The translations under genes were made by a program, and so were the position numbers. Positions 7,607 through 15,461 of a stretch of 64,000 nt of DNA are shown here, one piece after another; within the stretch, counting starts at the first letter, position 1; every line of letters starts with the position of its first letter. The DNA lies in assembly GCF_004122165.1 (NCBI RefSeq), contig NZ_SBKO01000001.1, positions 930,001-994,000 on the forward strand. The letters are read 5' to 3'. This DNA comes from Flavobacterium amnicola. GTDB lineage: Bacteria > Bacteroidota > Bacteroidia > Flavobacteriales > Flavobacteriaceae. The notes under the pieces are model-generated. The model was not told the origin of the DNA, made no database searches, and saw nothing but the letters and a program-made list of their open reading frames with translations.

Positions 7607-7676
7607 CAGGTTTTGTAGTCTCGTTGTGCCAACGAGATGAAAAGCTTTCCATTTGATTGGAGGGCTTTTTTATTTT
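7597..7676 (+). repeat. Right flanking repeat of the GIY-YIG gene (second terminator copy)
   Basis: Blocks 7597-7619 and 7637-7676 repeat those at 7274-7296 and 7304-7343. The middle segment differs and holds CTCGTTG / CAACGAG, a small hairpin missing from the left copy. The terminator hairpin is at 7640-7671. Confidence 0.85.
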
Positions 7677-7719
7677 TAGGGCTATTTCTTCTTTAAAATC
7701 TCAGATTTCTTTTAATAAA

Positions 7720-7746
7720 AAACTACAACTTTTAGGGTTGTAGTTT
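7720..7746 (-). terminator. Intrinsic terminator of gpmI
   Basis: Perfect stem AAACTACAAC / GTTGTAGTTT with a T-run when read on the minus strand, about 80 bases past the gpmI stop. Confidence 0.75.
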
Positions 7747-7824
7747 GTATTGTTTGTGGGCAAGGATTGCAGACGAGCGTAGCTACTGCCGAAGGAAATC
7801 TGCGCTATCTGTATATAAATAGAT

Positions 7825-9342
7825 TTACAACAACGATTTCCCCGTCATCACTTCCGGTTGGGCTATATTCATTAACTCCAGAATAGTAGGGGCAATGTCT
7901 CCTAAAACACCATTATTTATTGTCTTTAATTCTTTATCCACTAAAATAATCGGAACCGGATTGGTCGTGTGTGCCGTATTGGGGGAACCGTCAGGATTGA
8001 TCATCGTTTCACAATTACCATGATCGGCAATGATAATAGTGGTGTAATTATGCTGTAAGGCAGTTTCTACCACTTCTTTGACACAAGCATCTACCGCTTC
8101 ACAGGCTTTAATAGCGGCTGCCATATCACCCGTATGTCCTACCATGTCGCCGTTGGCAAAATTAAGGCATACAAAGTCTACCTCGCCTTTTTGTAATTCG
8201 GGAATTAAGGCGTCTTTCAATTCGTAGGCGCTCATTTCAGGTTGTAAATCATAAGTGGCTACTTTGGGCGAGTTTCTTAAGATTCTGGTTTCGCCTTCAA
8301 AAGGAATTTCTCTTCCACCCGAAAAAAAGAAAGTAACGTGCGGGTATTTTTCGGTTTCGGCAATGCGAATTTGTTTTTTATGGGCTTTTTCCAACACTTC
8401 TCCCAAAGTTTCGGTGATATTGTCTTTGTCGTATATCACATGAACATTTTGATACGTATCGTCATAATTGGTCATGGTCACATAATACAAGTCCAATTTA
8501 TGCAGGTTGTGTTCGTGCAGGTCTACTTGCGATAAGACTTCGGTTAATTCACGTCCTCTATCGGTTCTGAAATTGAAAAACACCACAACATCCCCATTTT
8601 GAATGGTGGCGATTGGCATTTCGTTTTCATCCACCATCAGTATCGGTTCGATGAATTCATCAGTGATATTATTGTGATAACTTTCTACAATGCTTTGAGA
8701 AGCGTTTTTGGAAGGAGTTCCTTTTCCGTTGACCAACAAATCGTAGGCTTTTTTTACGCGGTCCCAACGTTTGTCCCGATCCATGGCATAATAACGCCCA
8801 ATTACGGAGGCTAATTGTGCCGGTGTATTTTGAGAATAGTGGGTAAAATCATCAATATAATTGACGCCCGATTTCGGATCGACGTCGCGACCATCGGTAA
8901 ATGCGTGTACAAAAAGTTTCGTCAAACCAAAAGTGGTAGCCGCATCTAATAATCCTTTTAAGTGTGATGTATGTGAATGCACGCCACCATCCGACAATAA
9001 GCCTAAAAAATGGATGGGTTTATTGTGGTCTTTGGCGTATTGAAACGCATCGTTTAAGACTTTTTCCTGATTTAAAGTTTTGTGTTGAACCGCTAAGTTA
9101 ATTTTGGCTAAATCTTGATAAACAATTCGTCCCGCGCCAAGATTCATATGCCCCACTTCACTATTTCCCATTTGTCCTTCCGGCAAGCCTACGTTTAAAC
9201 CGTCGGTGCGAAGTTGTGCATTTGGGTATTGGGTATATAGACTATTTATAAAGGGTGTGTTGGCGTTGTCTATGGCCGATACTTTTGGGTCGGGAGATTT
9301 CCCCCAACCGTCCAGAATCATTAAGATTACTTTTTTGTTCAT
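7825..9342 (-). CDS. gpmI: 2,3-bisphosphoglycerate-independent phosphoglycerate mutase
   Basis: 505 residues, the family's normal length. Interconverts 3- and 2-phosphoglycerate in glycolysis and gluconeogenesis using two Mn2+ ions and a phosphoserine intermediate. Visible: metal ligand D11 in LDGWG, nucleophile S61 in MGNSEVGH, the phosphate-binding insert (residues ~80-310), and the C-terminal metal site with VGHTGD and IIADHGNCE. A -7 element (TACTTTTG on this strand) at 9444-9451 predicts a ~95-base leader containing a strong hairpin at 9379-9417. Own terminator downstream. Confidence 0.97.
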   Translation of the reverse strand: MNKKVILMILDGWGKSPDPKVSAIDNANTPFINSLYTQYPNAQLRTDGLNVGLPEGQMGNSEVGHMNLGAGRIVYQDLAKINLAVQHKTLNQEKVLNDAFQYAKDHNKPIHFLGLLSDGGVHSHTSHLKGLLDAATTFGLTKLFVHAFTDGRDVDPKSGVNYIDDFTHYSQNTPAQLASVIGRYYAMDRDKRWDRVKKAYDLLVNGKGTPSKNASQSIVESYHNNITDEFIEPILMVDENEMPIATIQNGDVVVFFNFRTDRGRELTEVLSQVDLHEHNLHKLDLYYVTMTNYDDTYQNVHVIYDKDNITETLGEVLEKAHKKQIRIAETEKYPHVTFFFSGGREIPFEGETRILRNSPKVATYDLQPEMSAYELKDALIPELQKGEVDFVCLNFANGDMVGHTGDMAAAIKACEAVDACVKEVVETALQHNYTTIIIADHGNCETMINPDGSPNTAHTTNPVPIILVDKELKTINNGVLGDIAPTILELMNIAQPEVMTGKSLL

Positions 9343-9378
9343 TTTGAATCGATTTTTAGCCCTGATGGTAACGGCATC

Positions 9379-9417
9379 CTTTATTGTTGACTGAGGTTCT
9401 CGAAGTCAACAATAAAG
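9379..9417 (-). repeat. 14-bp stem hairpin in the gpmI leader (dispersed-repeat core)
   Basis: CTTTATTGTTGACT (9379-9392) and AGTCAACAATAAAG (9404-9417) are perfect inverted repeats; the loop can add a GAG/CTC pair. There is no T-run on either side, so it is not a standard terminator. The loop side (CTTCGAGAACCTCAG on the minus strand) belongs to the repeat also seen at 19987-20010. Confidence 0.7.
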
Positions 9418-9456
9418 ATACAGTGGACAGCAGGAAATAGCTTCAAAAGTAAAAAA

Positions 9457-11910
9457 TTAAATCCAGTTTTTAACGCGGTTGTAATCTAAAAAGTAACGCA
9501 AGCTGATCGAGAAGGTATGGTTTAATTTATCGCCAAACAAGTTGTTGAAATTACCTCTGAAATCACGATCCAAACGGGTTAATCCGTCACTAAAGTTCGA
9601 TGAATTGTTACGATAAAGTACATTTAGTTGACTTCCAGGGGCTATCCACCACGAATACGAGCAATCGATATTCCAAGCACTAAAATCTTGACTGCCGTAG
9701 GCTAGAAAAGAAGTATCGCTTACCGTTCCGTCTTGTTGAAGTTCTCCAAATTCTTTGTGTTGTACATAACTCCAATAATATCTTGAATTCAAATTAATAG
9801 TCATTTTATTATTAATGGCGTATTTTAGTTTGGCATACAAAGTGGAAGTGTTGATGTCTCGGTTTTCGATTATAATCGCATCATCTACTTTGGTGAAAAA
9901 ACCTCTCGAATTATTTTCCTTGAAATATTCATACCCAGTGGTTAATAATAGTTTATTGCTAAATCGGTAGCGTGGACTTAAATTAAATCCGAAGTTGTTC
10001 CATTTTTCAACCGATGTAGCACCAATGGCTGGGTTAAAATCGATGGCGAATTTTCGATTATAATTGGAGGAAATCCAAAACCAGGATTCAATATATTCTG
10101 GATTTAAAAAGTAGCGGTCAGCAGTTCTTGGCATATAGAAATCGTGGACTTTAAAAGGTCTGATAAAAAGACCTCCCCCAAAACTATCATTCTTTTTCGT
10201 CGTGGCATTAAAGTTGGCGTTAATATTTCCGGCTTGCAGTCTTCCTGAAGTATTTTGAAATTGTGAATTGGCATTTACATTTACATTAAAACTGTTTAAA
10301 ACATCGTTGGGCTTTAATAATCGATAATTTAAGTTAGAATATATTCCGTGATAATTGGTTTGAAATGTAATACCTAAATCATTATTGTCAAATTTTTTAG
10401 AAATGTATTCTCCTCTCACACTAAAACGAATTTTACCTGCTGTTTCTCCAATATATAAAGAAGTATTGACGCCGTTTTTGTTGTCGCTGTTTAGTCGATT
10501 GACGTGACTGTATTTAAAATCACCTCCTAAATTCCAAGTGTTTTTTGAAGTATTTAAATCCCAGACTACCGCAGAAACATTCGCGTCTCTGAAACTTCCG
10601 TTTCTCGTCACGTTTGTGTTGACAAATGAAACCGATGAGTTTTTATTGAATCGTTGGTCTAAAGTTAGAATGTTATAGTTGGAAAGCGGCTCTACTACTT
10701 CTTTTCTGTCTTCAAATCGGATAGTATTGTCGTCATTAAGAATCGTTTTACGAATCGTTACGTCTGTTTTTTCAGTTACGGCATTTAATACCCCAACGCC
10801 TAATCCGTTTTTAGTTCTACCTGAAACTTTTAAGGCATTTAATAGGTTTACGGTTGAAGGGTAATTCAATATCTCTTCATTGTCTTCTGTTTCTGGATAA
10901 TAAGAAGGTCTTCCGCCAATTCGTCGTGAGTAAAAAAGATTTCCTTTGTTGAATAAATCGGTTCCTTCCGTAAAAAAAGGACGGTTTTCGTTAAACTGTT
11001 GTTCAAACGGACCAAGGTTTAAGATTTGATTGTCGAAAGCGGTCTGACCAAAATCAGGAACAAGAATCGCATCCAAGGTAAAGGCATCGTTAATACCATA
11101 TTTAATATCCAAACCTCCTTTTACATCTATTTTAGTGCCTAATTCTTTGTTGTTATTAATATATGTTGAAGCATATGGGAAAAAGAATAGACGGGTAGGG
11201 GTTTTGATATTTTCGATCCCTGTTAATTCGCCCGATTGTTGTTCTAAGCTTCCTTTGGTATTATCAAATCGATTCCAAGAATACAATTGACGATCGCGAC
11301 GTATTTGTCTGAAAAACTGAATTCCCCAAGTTTGTTGTGTTTGTTCCGAGAAGCGTAACGCCGAATAGGGTAGTTTGATTTCTACATACCAACCGTCGTT
11401 TGTAATTTCTACTTCACTACTCCAAATGGCATCCCAAGAAAAGTCTTCACCGGTTTGGGAGTTGGCATTAGCGTCCAATTGTACTCCAGCGGCCGTTACA
11501 AAAAATCGAAATTCTTGTTGTCCGTCATTATAACCATTCACACTCAATCCAAAAAAATCAGCAGAACCATCATCATCTCGTTGTGTGATTTCCTTCATGA
11601 TGAGTGAAGGGTCGTCTTTTAAAAAGGCACCGATGTAAATGGCTTCGTTGTCATACAATACTTTTACTTCCGCTTTCTTTGATTCGTCTAGAGGGACGCC
11701 ATTATCAGGTTGTAACATGACAAAGTCTTTTGCGATTTCGGCATTTTGCCATTCCGCTTCGTCCAGCTTTCCGTCTATTGTGATGGAGTGCTCAATTTTT
11801 TTTGCAGCCAAATTCTTTTTAAGATAAGGCTCTGATTTTGAGCTTGATGTCTGTGAAAATGTATTGATAGTAAGAAAACTCACCATTAATACCAATAAAC
11901 ATTTGTACAT
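9457..11910 (-). CDS. DUF5916 outer-membrane protein with CBM9-like N-terminal domain
   Basis: 817 residues with a signal peptide (cut near NTFSQ). Residues ~30-230 are a carbohydrate-binding-module-9-like domain (IDGKLDEAEWQNAE.., VKVLYDNEAIYIGAFLKD). The remainder is the DUF5916 barrel, rich in alternating aromatic strands and ending with an aromatic-containing strand (ISLRYFLDYNRVKNWI). Family members are common in Bacteroidota; substrate and role are not established. A -7 element (TATTTTTG on this strand) lies at 11934-11941. The divergent region up to 12114 holds a 22-bp palindrome that may control this gene or the neighbour. Confidence 0.88.
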   Translation of the reverse strand: MYKCLLVLMVSFLTINTFSQTSSSKSEPYLKKNLAAKKIEHSITIDGKLDEAEWQNAEIAKDFVMLQPDNGVPLDESKKAEVKVLYDNEAIYIGAFLKDDPSLIMKEITQRDDDGSADFFGLSVNGYNDGQQEFRFFVTAAGVQLDANANSQTGEDFSWDAIWSSEVEITNDGWYVEIKLPYSALRFSEQTQQTWGIQFFRQIRRDRQLYSWNRFDNTKGSLEQQSGELTGIENIKTPTRLFFFPYASTYINNNKELGTKIDVKGGLDIKYGINDAFTLDAILVPDFGQTAFDNQILNLGPFEQQFNENRPFFTEGTDLFNKGNLFYSRRIGGRPSYYPETEDNEEILNYPSTVNLLNALKVSGRTKNGLGVGVLNAVTEKTDVTIRKTILNDDNTIRFEDRKEVVEPLSNYNILTLDQRFNKNSSVSFVNTNVTRNGSFRDANVSAVVWDLNTSKNTWNLGGDFKYSHVNRLNSDNKNGVNTSLYIGETAGKIRFSVRGEYISKKFDNNDLGITFQTNYHGIYSNLNYRLLKPNDVLNSFNVNVNANSQFQNTSGRLQAGNINANFNATTKKNDSFGGGLFIRPFKVHDFYMPRTADRYFLNPEYIESWFWISSNYNRKFAIDFNPAIGATSVEKWNNFGFNLSPRYRFSNKLLLTTGYEYFKENNSRGFFTKVDDAIIIENRDINTSTLYAKLKYAINNKMTINLNSRYYWSYVQHKEFGELQQDGTVSDTSFLAYGSQDFSAWNIDCSYSWWIAPGSQLNVLYRNNSSNFSDGLTRLDRDFRGNFNNLFGDKLNHTFSISLRYFLDYNRVKNWI

Positions 11911-11996
11911 AATTTTTTTGATTGAGATGATGTCAAAAATACTGAAAGTCCCTGTGTTTTAAAGTATTTTATGAATTGTTTAACTATTTAAAAAAA

Positions 11997-12018
11997 TGCA
12001 TTTCATCGATGAAATGCA
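11997..12018. promoter_or_regulatory. 22-bp perfect palindrome, candidate operator
   Basis: Arms TGCATTTCATC / GATGAAATGCA meet without a loop. A third half-site, GATAAAATGCA, follows at 12028-12038. The lack of a loop and the extra half-site fit a dimeric regulator better than a terminator. It sits between the divergent genes starting at 11910 and 12114. Confidence 0.5.
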
Positions 12019-12113
12019 AAAAAAACCGATAAAATGCAAAAAAAATTTGGTGGGTATTATTTTTTTATTAATATTTGCTAAACACAAACAACAACACAAA
12101 TAAAAGATTATCA

Positions 12114-12836
12114 ATGATTTACAGAATTTTACCTTTAGTATTGTTATTTTTAATGTCTTTTGCCCCAAAAGCTACTAATAACGTAAAAAACATCGAAACT
12201 GATCCGAAAATGGTTGCTTCCAATGTGACTATGAGTATGGCTGCAAAAATTGAAATGGTTTACAATTCATTGAATGCAAACAATTTTGCTATACCTCAAA
12301 TGGATTGTTTTAAAAGAGCAATGGAAGGGTTTTATGCTTTAAAACAAAGCGGGGCTATAGAAAAAGATATCATCACAATCATTGATTTCAGTATGTCTTC
12401 GACAAAAAAGAGATTGTGGGTTATTGATTTGACTTCCAATACTATATTATTCAATTCAGTGGTGTCACACGGAATGAAATCTGGCGGTGAATATGCGACA
12501 AGTTTTTCTAATTCTCAAAATTCGAACAAAAGCAGTTTGGGATTTTATGTAACGGGTGAAACCTATATTGGGAAACACGGATTATCTTTAAAATTAGACG
12601 GACAAGAAAGAGGAATTAATCATAATGCAAGAGCAAGAGCGGTAGTTATGCACGGAGCGAATTATGCAAATCCATCAATTTTGAGAAGTCAAGGCTATTT
12701 AGGAAGAAGCCAAGGTTGTCCAGCAATTCCTGAATCCTTAAAAAATCAAATCATCAACACGGTAAAAGGAAAATCTTGTTTATTTATCTTCCACCCGAGT
12801 AGAAGTTATGAGATTGCTAGTAAATTGGTTTCTTAA
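12114..12836 (+). CDS. L,D-transpeptidase catalytic domain protein (YkuD_2 family)
   Basis: 240 residues starting at ATG 12114 (a TTG 13 codons upstream is less likely because the signal peptide MIYRILPLVLLFLMSF begins at the ATG). The C-terminal ~140 residues are the murein L,D-transpeptidase-like YkuD_2 domain: VVMHGANYAN with the catalytic-site His and SQGCPAIP with the nucleophile C202. Expected to act on periplasmic peptidoglycan; the exact reaction is not known for this family. Its last 57 bases overlap the 3' end of the convergent L,D-transpeptidase gene on the other strand. Confidence 0.88.
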   Translation: MIYRILPLVLLFLMSFAPKATNNVKNIETDPKMVASNVTMSMAAKIEMVYNSLNANNFAIPQMDCFKRAMEGFYALKQSGAIEKDIITIIDFSMSSTKKRLWVIDLTSNTILFNSVVSHGMKSGGEYATSFSNSQNSNKSSLGFYVTGETYIGKHGLSLKLDGQERGINHNARARAVVMHGANYANPSILRSQGYLGRSQGCPAIPESLKNQIINTVKGKSCLFIFHPSRSYEIASKLVS

Positions 12837-14420
12837 TCGTAAATACAATTCATTGTCATAGACATAGACGTCATTACGAAAATTTAAAATACCTTTATCA
12901 TACCAAGCTGTAAAGTATAAGAAATGAATCCCAAAATTCTGACTTACTTTTACAGCTTTTGTTTTTTTGGTCTGCACAATCGTGTCGATTTCGGCTAAAG
13001 TATAAACAGGCATCGTAACCAGTTTAGATTTATAAATTGGTGTAATTGGTTTCTTCTTTCCTTTTTGAACGATTTCTTCTTTCACTCTAAATTTTTTCAA
13101 TTTGTCTTTTAGTAAATATTCGGCCAAGGGAAGTGGTTTTTCAATACGAACACAACCCGAACTTAGCGCTCGGTAATTATTGACAAACAATTCACGGTGA
13201 TTGGTGTCGTGCATGTACACCAAATGATCGTTGTTAAAGTTAATTTTAACTACCCCTAAGGAATTGTTATATCCTGGATCTTGAACGTATTTATAGTTTA
13301 AGGCATCCTCTGGTTTCCATTGACTCACTGGAATTTGAACGTTTTTATAGTTAAAAATCTTAACCCTTGTTTTTTGAAAATAACTTCTGTTTTTGGTGGC
13401 GTCGGGTATTAAATCTTCTTTGATAATCGTTGGCGGAACTGTCCAAGTTGGATTAAAGACAATATTGTCTACTTTTGAAGACAGTATTGGGGTTTTTCTT
13501 TTTACTTTTCCAACGACCACTCTGTAAGTAGCAACCGTGTCCTTGTTTTCTACAACTTGAAGTTGATAATCGGGTAAGTTGACACTCAAAAAATTATCCC
13601 CTAAGTCTTCTGGAAACCATCTCCAGCGCTCTAAATTGGCAATAATTTGTTGTTTCCTAGTTTCTTTACTGATGTTGATGATGCGAAGTGTTCCTGGGCC
13701 AATTTTGCCATCAGCGACTAATCCGTGACGCGATTGAAATCGCATAATCCCTTTTTTAAATTCTTCGTTATAAAGATTGTTAGCGCTGGTATCGGAAGGT
13801 TTTAAATCTCCCCAGAAACGAAGGCGTTTTTTGATTTTTTCAATAGCATTACTTTTGACGCCAAAATAAATTTTCTCTTTGTATTTTATGGTGTCAAATT
13901 GTTCTTCTGGCATCGTGTTAATTAAAAATAATGCCTTTTTCAGTTTTTTGTAGATAATGTGTTTAGGTCTGCTTGCTTCTACCAAACTGTCAATTTTCTT
14001 TCGATTGAGCACAATGGTGAGTAAAGAATCATTAATGATAGGTTTTGGAGTAATTTCCCAATCATCATAAATTTCTAGTGGATTGATTTTTCCGTTGCGA
14101 AGATGAGACGTATATTTTATAATGGATTCCGTCAGTAATTTGTGGTATTCTTCAATTTGAGTAGTGTTCAAGAAAATGGCATCTTCATATTTTACCAAAT
14201 CAGAATAATGATAATCTTCTGGGTCTAATCCTTCTGCTCCTGCCGTTCGAATGACTTCTAAGAGTGCAACGCGATTTTCTTTAATGTTCCAGTTTTCTAA
14301 TAAAGACTCGTTTTCTAATGCGATTTGAATCGATTCTTCGGTGGTAATCACATTAGAAGCTTTATTTGCGCAACCAACGTAGACAAATATTCCGATAAGA
14401 ATGGTTATAAAATAGCGCAT
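12780..14420 (-). CDS. L,D-transpeptidase, YcbB/LdtD-like lipoprotein
   Basis: 546 residues with a lipoprotein signal (C17 in VYVGCANK). Order: N-terminal scaffold domain (~30-200), peptidoglycan-binding-like segment (FKKGIMRFQSRHGLVADGKIG, ~residues 220-250), and a YkuD domain with YMHDTNHRELF and SSGCVRI, nucleophile C423. Family role: 3-3 cross-links in peptidoglycan, or attachment of proteins to it. The GNAT gene lies 4 bp upstream on the same strand, so they should be co-transcribed. The 3' end overlaps the convergent YkuD_2 gene by 57 bases. Confidence 0.92.
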   Translation of the reverse strand: MRYFITILIGIFVYVGCANKASNVITTEESIQIALENESLLENWNIKENRVALLEVIRTAGAEGLDPEDYHYSDLVKYEDAIFLNTTQIEEYHKLLTESIIKYTSHLRNGKINPLEIYDDWEITPKPIINDSLLTIVLNRKKIDSLVEASRPKHIIYKKLKKALFLINTMPEEQFDTIKYKEKIYFGVKSNAIEKIKKRLRFWGDLKPSDTSANNLYNEEFKKGIMRFQSRHGLVADGKIGPGTLRIINISKETRKQQIIANLERWRWFPEDLGDNFLSVNLPDYQLQVVENKDTVATYRVVVGKVKRKTPILSSKVDNIVFNPTWTVPPTIIKEDLIPDATKNRSYFQKTRVKIFNYKNVQIPVSQWKPEDALNYKYVQDPGYNNSLGVVKINFNNDHLVYMHDTNHRELFVNNYRALSSGCVRIEKPLPLAEYLLKDKLKKFRVKEEIVQKGKKKPITPIYKSKLVTMPVYTLAEIDTIVQTKKTKAVKVSQNFGIHFLYFTAWYDKGILNFRNDVYVYDNELYLRLRNQFTSNLITSTRVEDK

Positions 14421-14424
14421 GGGT

Positions 14425-14868
14425 CTAAATTTGTTTTTTGTACATAATATAATGAGTGCCGATTCCTTCTATCACAAAAGGTTTGTCAATCAATTGATAC
14501 TTTGATTTTTTGTAAAAAGCAACTGCCGATTCTCTGGCATTAAACCAAATGATAACGTTTCCTTTTTTTTGAAAAATACAATTTTCAACTTCCTCTAAAA
14601 GTAATTTTCCCAATCCTTTTTTTTGAACGGAATCGCTAATCGCCATCCCTCGAAGCTGAAATTGTGTTGTTTCAGTAAAATTTATGTTACTGTTTAAAAA
14701 GACAGAAACAACTCCTACAACTTCTTTATCAATAAGTATACCATAATGTGTAGTGGTGTCTAGTTTGTCTCCCTCAAAAAAACAACTTTCAATAGGTTTT
14801 CCTGGCCTTAAAATGGCTTGGCGTACACTATAGGTTAGTTCTGTAGGAATTTCTTTAATTTCAATCAT
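14425..14868 (-). CDS. GNAT family N-acetyltransferase
   Basis: 147 residues from ATG 14868 (an upstream TTG adds only three residues). Acetyl-CoA-binding motif A is visible as LRGMAISDSVQKKGLGKLLL, followed by the conserved NARESAVAFYKKSKY segment. Cytosolic; substrate unknown. It is the first gene of a two-gene unit with the L,D-transpeptidase, separated by 4 bp. Confidence 0.88.
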   Translation of the reverse strand: MIEIKEIPTELTYSVRQAILRPGKPIESCFFEGDKLDTTTHYGILIDKEVVGVVSVFLNSNINFTETTQFQLRGMAISDSVQKKGLGKLLLEEVENCIFQKKGNVIIWFNARESAVAFYKKSKYQLIDKPFVIEGIGTHYIMYKKQI

Positions 14869-14968
14869 CAAATACAAATTTAAAACTTAATCTAAATTAT
14901 TAAGTATAAATGATTTACAAAAGGTCGGCTTTTTATGTGTTTTTATCGGAAATATTTTTTTTAAAAAG

Positions 14969-15001
14969 TTTGCATTAAAGGAAAGTTATTCTTTATATTT
15001 G
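14969..15001 (+). promoter_or_regulatory. Promoter of tRNA-Gly
   Basis: TTTG at 14969-14972 and a perfect TATATTTG at 14994-15001, followed by the same GCACTCGC box seen in front of tRNA-Asp and tRNA-Asn. Confidence 0.75.
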
Positions 15002-15012
15002 CACTCGCTAAT

Positions 15013-15085
<73 letters not shown>

Positions 15086-15086
15086 C

Positions 15087-15122
15087 AAAAAAAAGCCCTA
15101 AACATTGTTTAGGGCTTTTTTG
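15087..15122 (+). terminator. Intrinsic terminator of tRNA-Gly
   Basis: AAAAAGCCCTAAAC / GTTTAGGGCTTTTT stem followed by a T-run. Confidence 0.9.
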
Positions 15123-15171
15123 TTTTCTGCTGGTTGTGCTGCCAGTAATTCTTTTGGATTTAATGAATATG

Positions 15172-15232
15172 ATATAAAATAAAAAAGTCTAACTACAATG
15201 TTAGACTTTTATTTTGCTCCCCCTCTTGGGCT
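15172..15232 (-). repeat. Duplicated 3' end of tRNA-Asn plus terminator (outer copy)
   Basis: Copies the segment at 15271-15332: the poly-A/T tail, the terminator stem AGTCTAAC/GTTAGACT and the last ~15 bases of tRNA-Asn, shifted by 100 bp. The hairpin loop is TACAAT here and its reverse complement ATTGTA in the functional copy. Confidence 0.85.
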
Positions 15233-15233
15233 T

Positions 15234-15250
15234 CCTTCGACAAGCTCAGG
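15234..15250 (+). repeat. Dispersed repeat CCTTCGACAAGCTCAGG
   Basis: Lies between the two copies of the tRNA-Asn tail. Related in sequence to CTTCGAGAACCTCAG (9391-9405, minus strand) and CTTCGAGAGCCTCAG (19987-20001). Confidence 0.55.
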
Positions 15251-15279
15251 ATAAACTTCTCACCCAAAATATATAAAAT

Positions 15280-15311
15280 AAAAAAAGTCTAACATTGTAG
15301 TTAGACTTTTA
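15280..15311 (-). terminator. Terminator of tRNA-Asn
   Basis: Stem AGTCTAAC / GTTAGACT with an ATTGTA loop; T-run on the minus strand beyond 15286. Confidence 0.8.
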
Positions 15312-15316
15312 TTTTG

Positions 15317-15390
15317 CTCCCCCTCTTGGGCTCGAACCAAGGACCCTCTGATTAACAGTCAGATGCTCTAACCAACTGAGCTAAGGAGGA
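15317..15390 (-). tRNA. tRNA-Asn (GTT)
   Basis: Acceptor TCCTCCT / AGGGGGA (one G-U pair), D-arm GCTCAGTTGGTTAGAGC, anticodon loop CTGTTAA with GTT, T-arm CTTGGTTCGAGCCCAAG, discriminator G. No encoded CCA. Part of its 3' end is duplicated 100 bp downstream. Confidence 0.97.
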
Positions 15391-15414
15391 AGATTAATAT
15401 CTTTTTAGCGAGTG

Positions 15415-15443
15415 CAAATATAATCCAATTTTTATATTCGCAA
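15415..15443 (-). promoter_or_regulatory. Promoter of tRNA-Asn
   Basis: On the minus strand: TTG (15443-15441), 18 bases, then TATATTTG (15422-15415), followed by GCACTCGC. Confidence 0.75.
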
Positions 15444-15461
15444 ACAAAAAATCATTAATTT

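Noticed and set aside
7750..7820. Intergenic GCAGACGAGCG... segment considered as a gene remnant
   Set aside because: No frame encodes recognisable protein; GCAGA/TCTGC arms suggest only a weak hairpin or a dispersed repeat.
8255..9394. Several plus-strand open frames inside gpmI
   Set aside because: They are antisense shadows of a complete, motif-rich gpmI and lack recognisable domains.
9379..9417. Hairpin read as an intrinsic terminator of the DUF5916 gene
   Set aside because: No T-run on either strand, and it lies downstream of the predicted gpmI -7 element.
12075..12113. TTG start for the YkuD_2 gene
   Set aside because: It would put 13 polar residues before a normal signal peptide that starts at ATG 12114.
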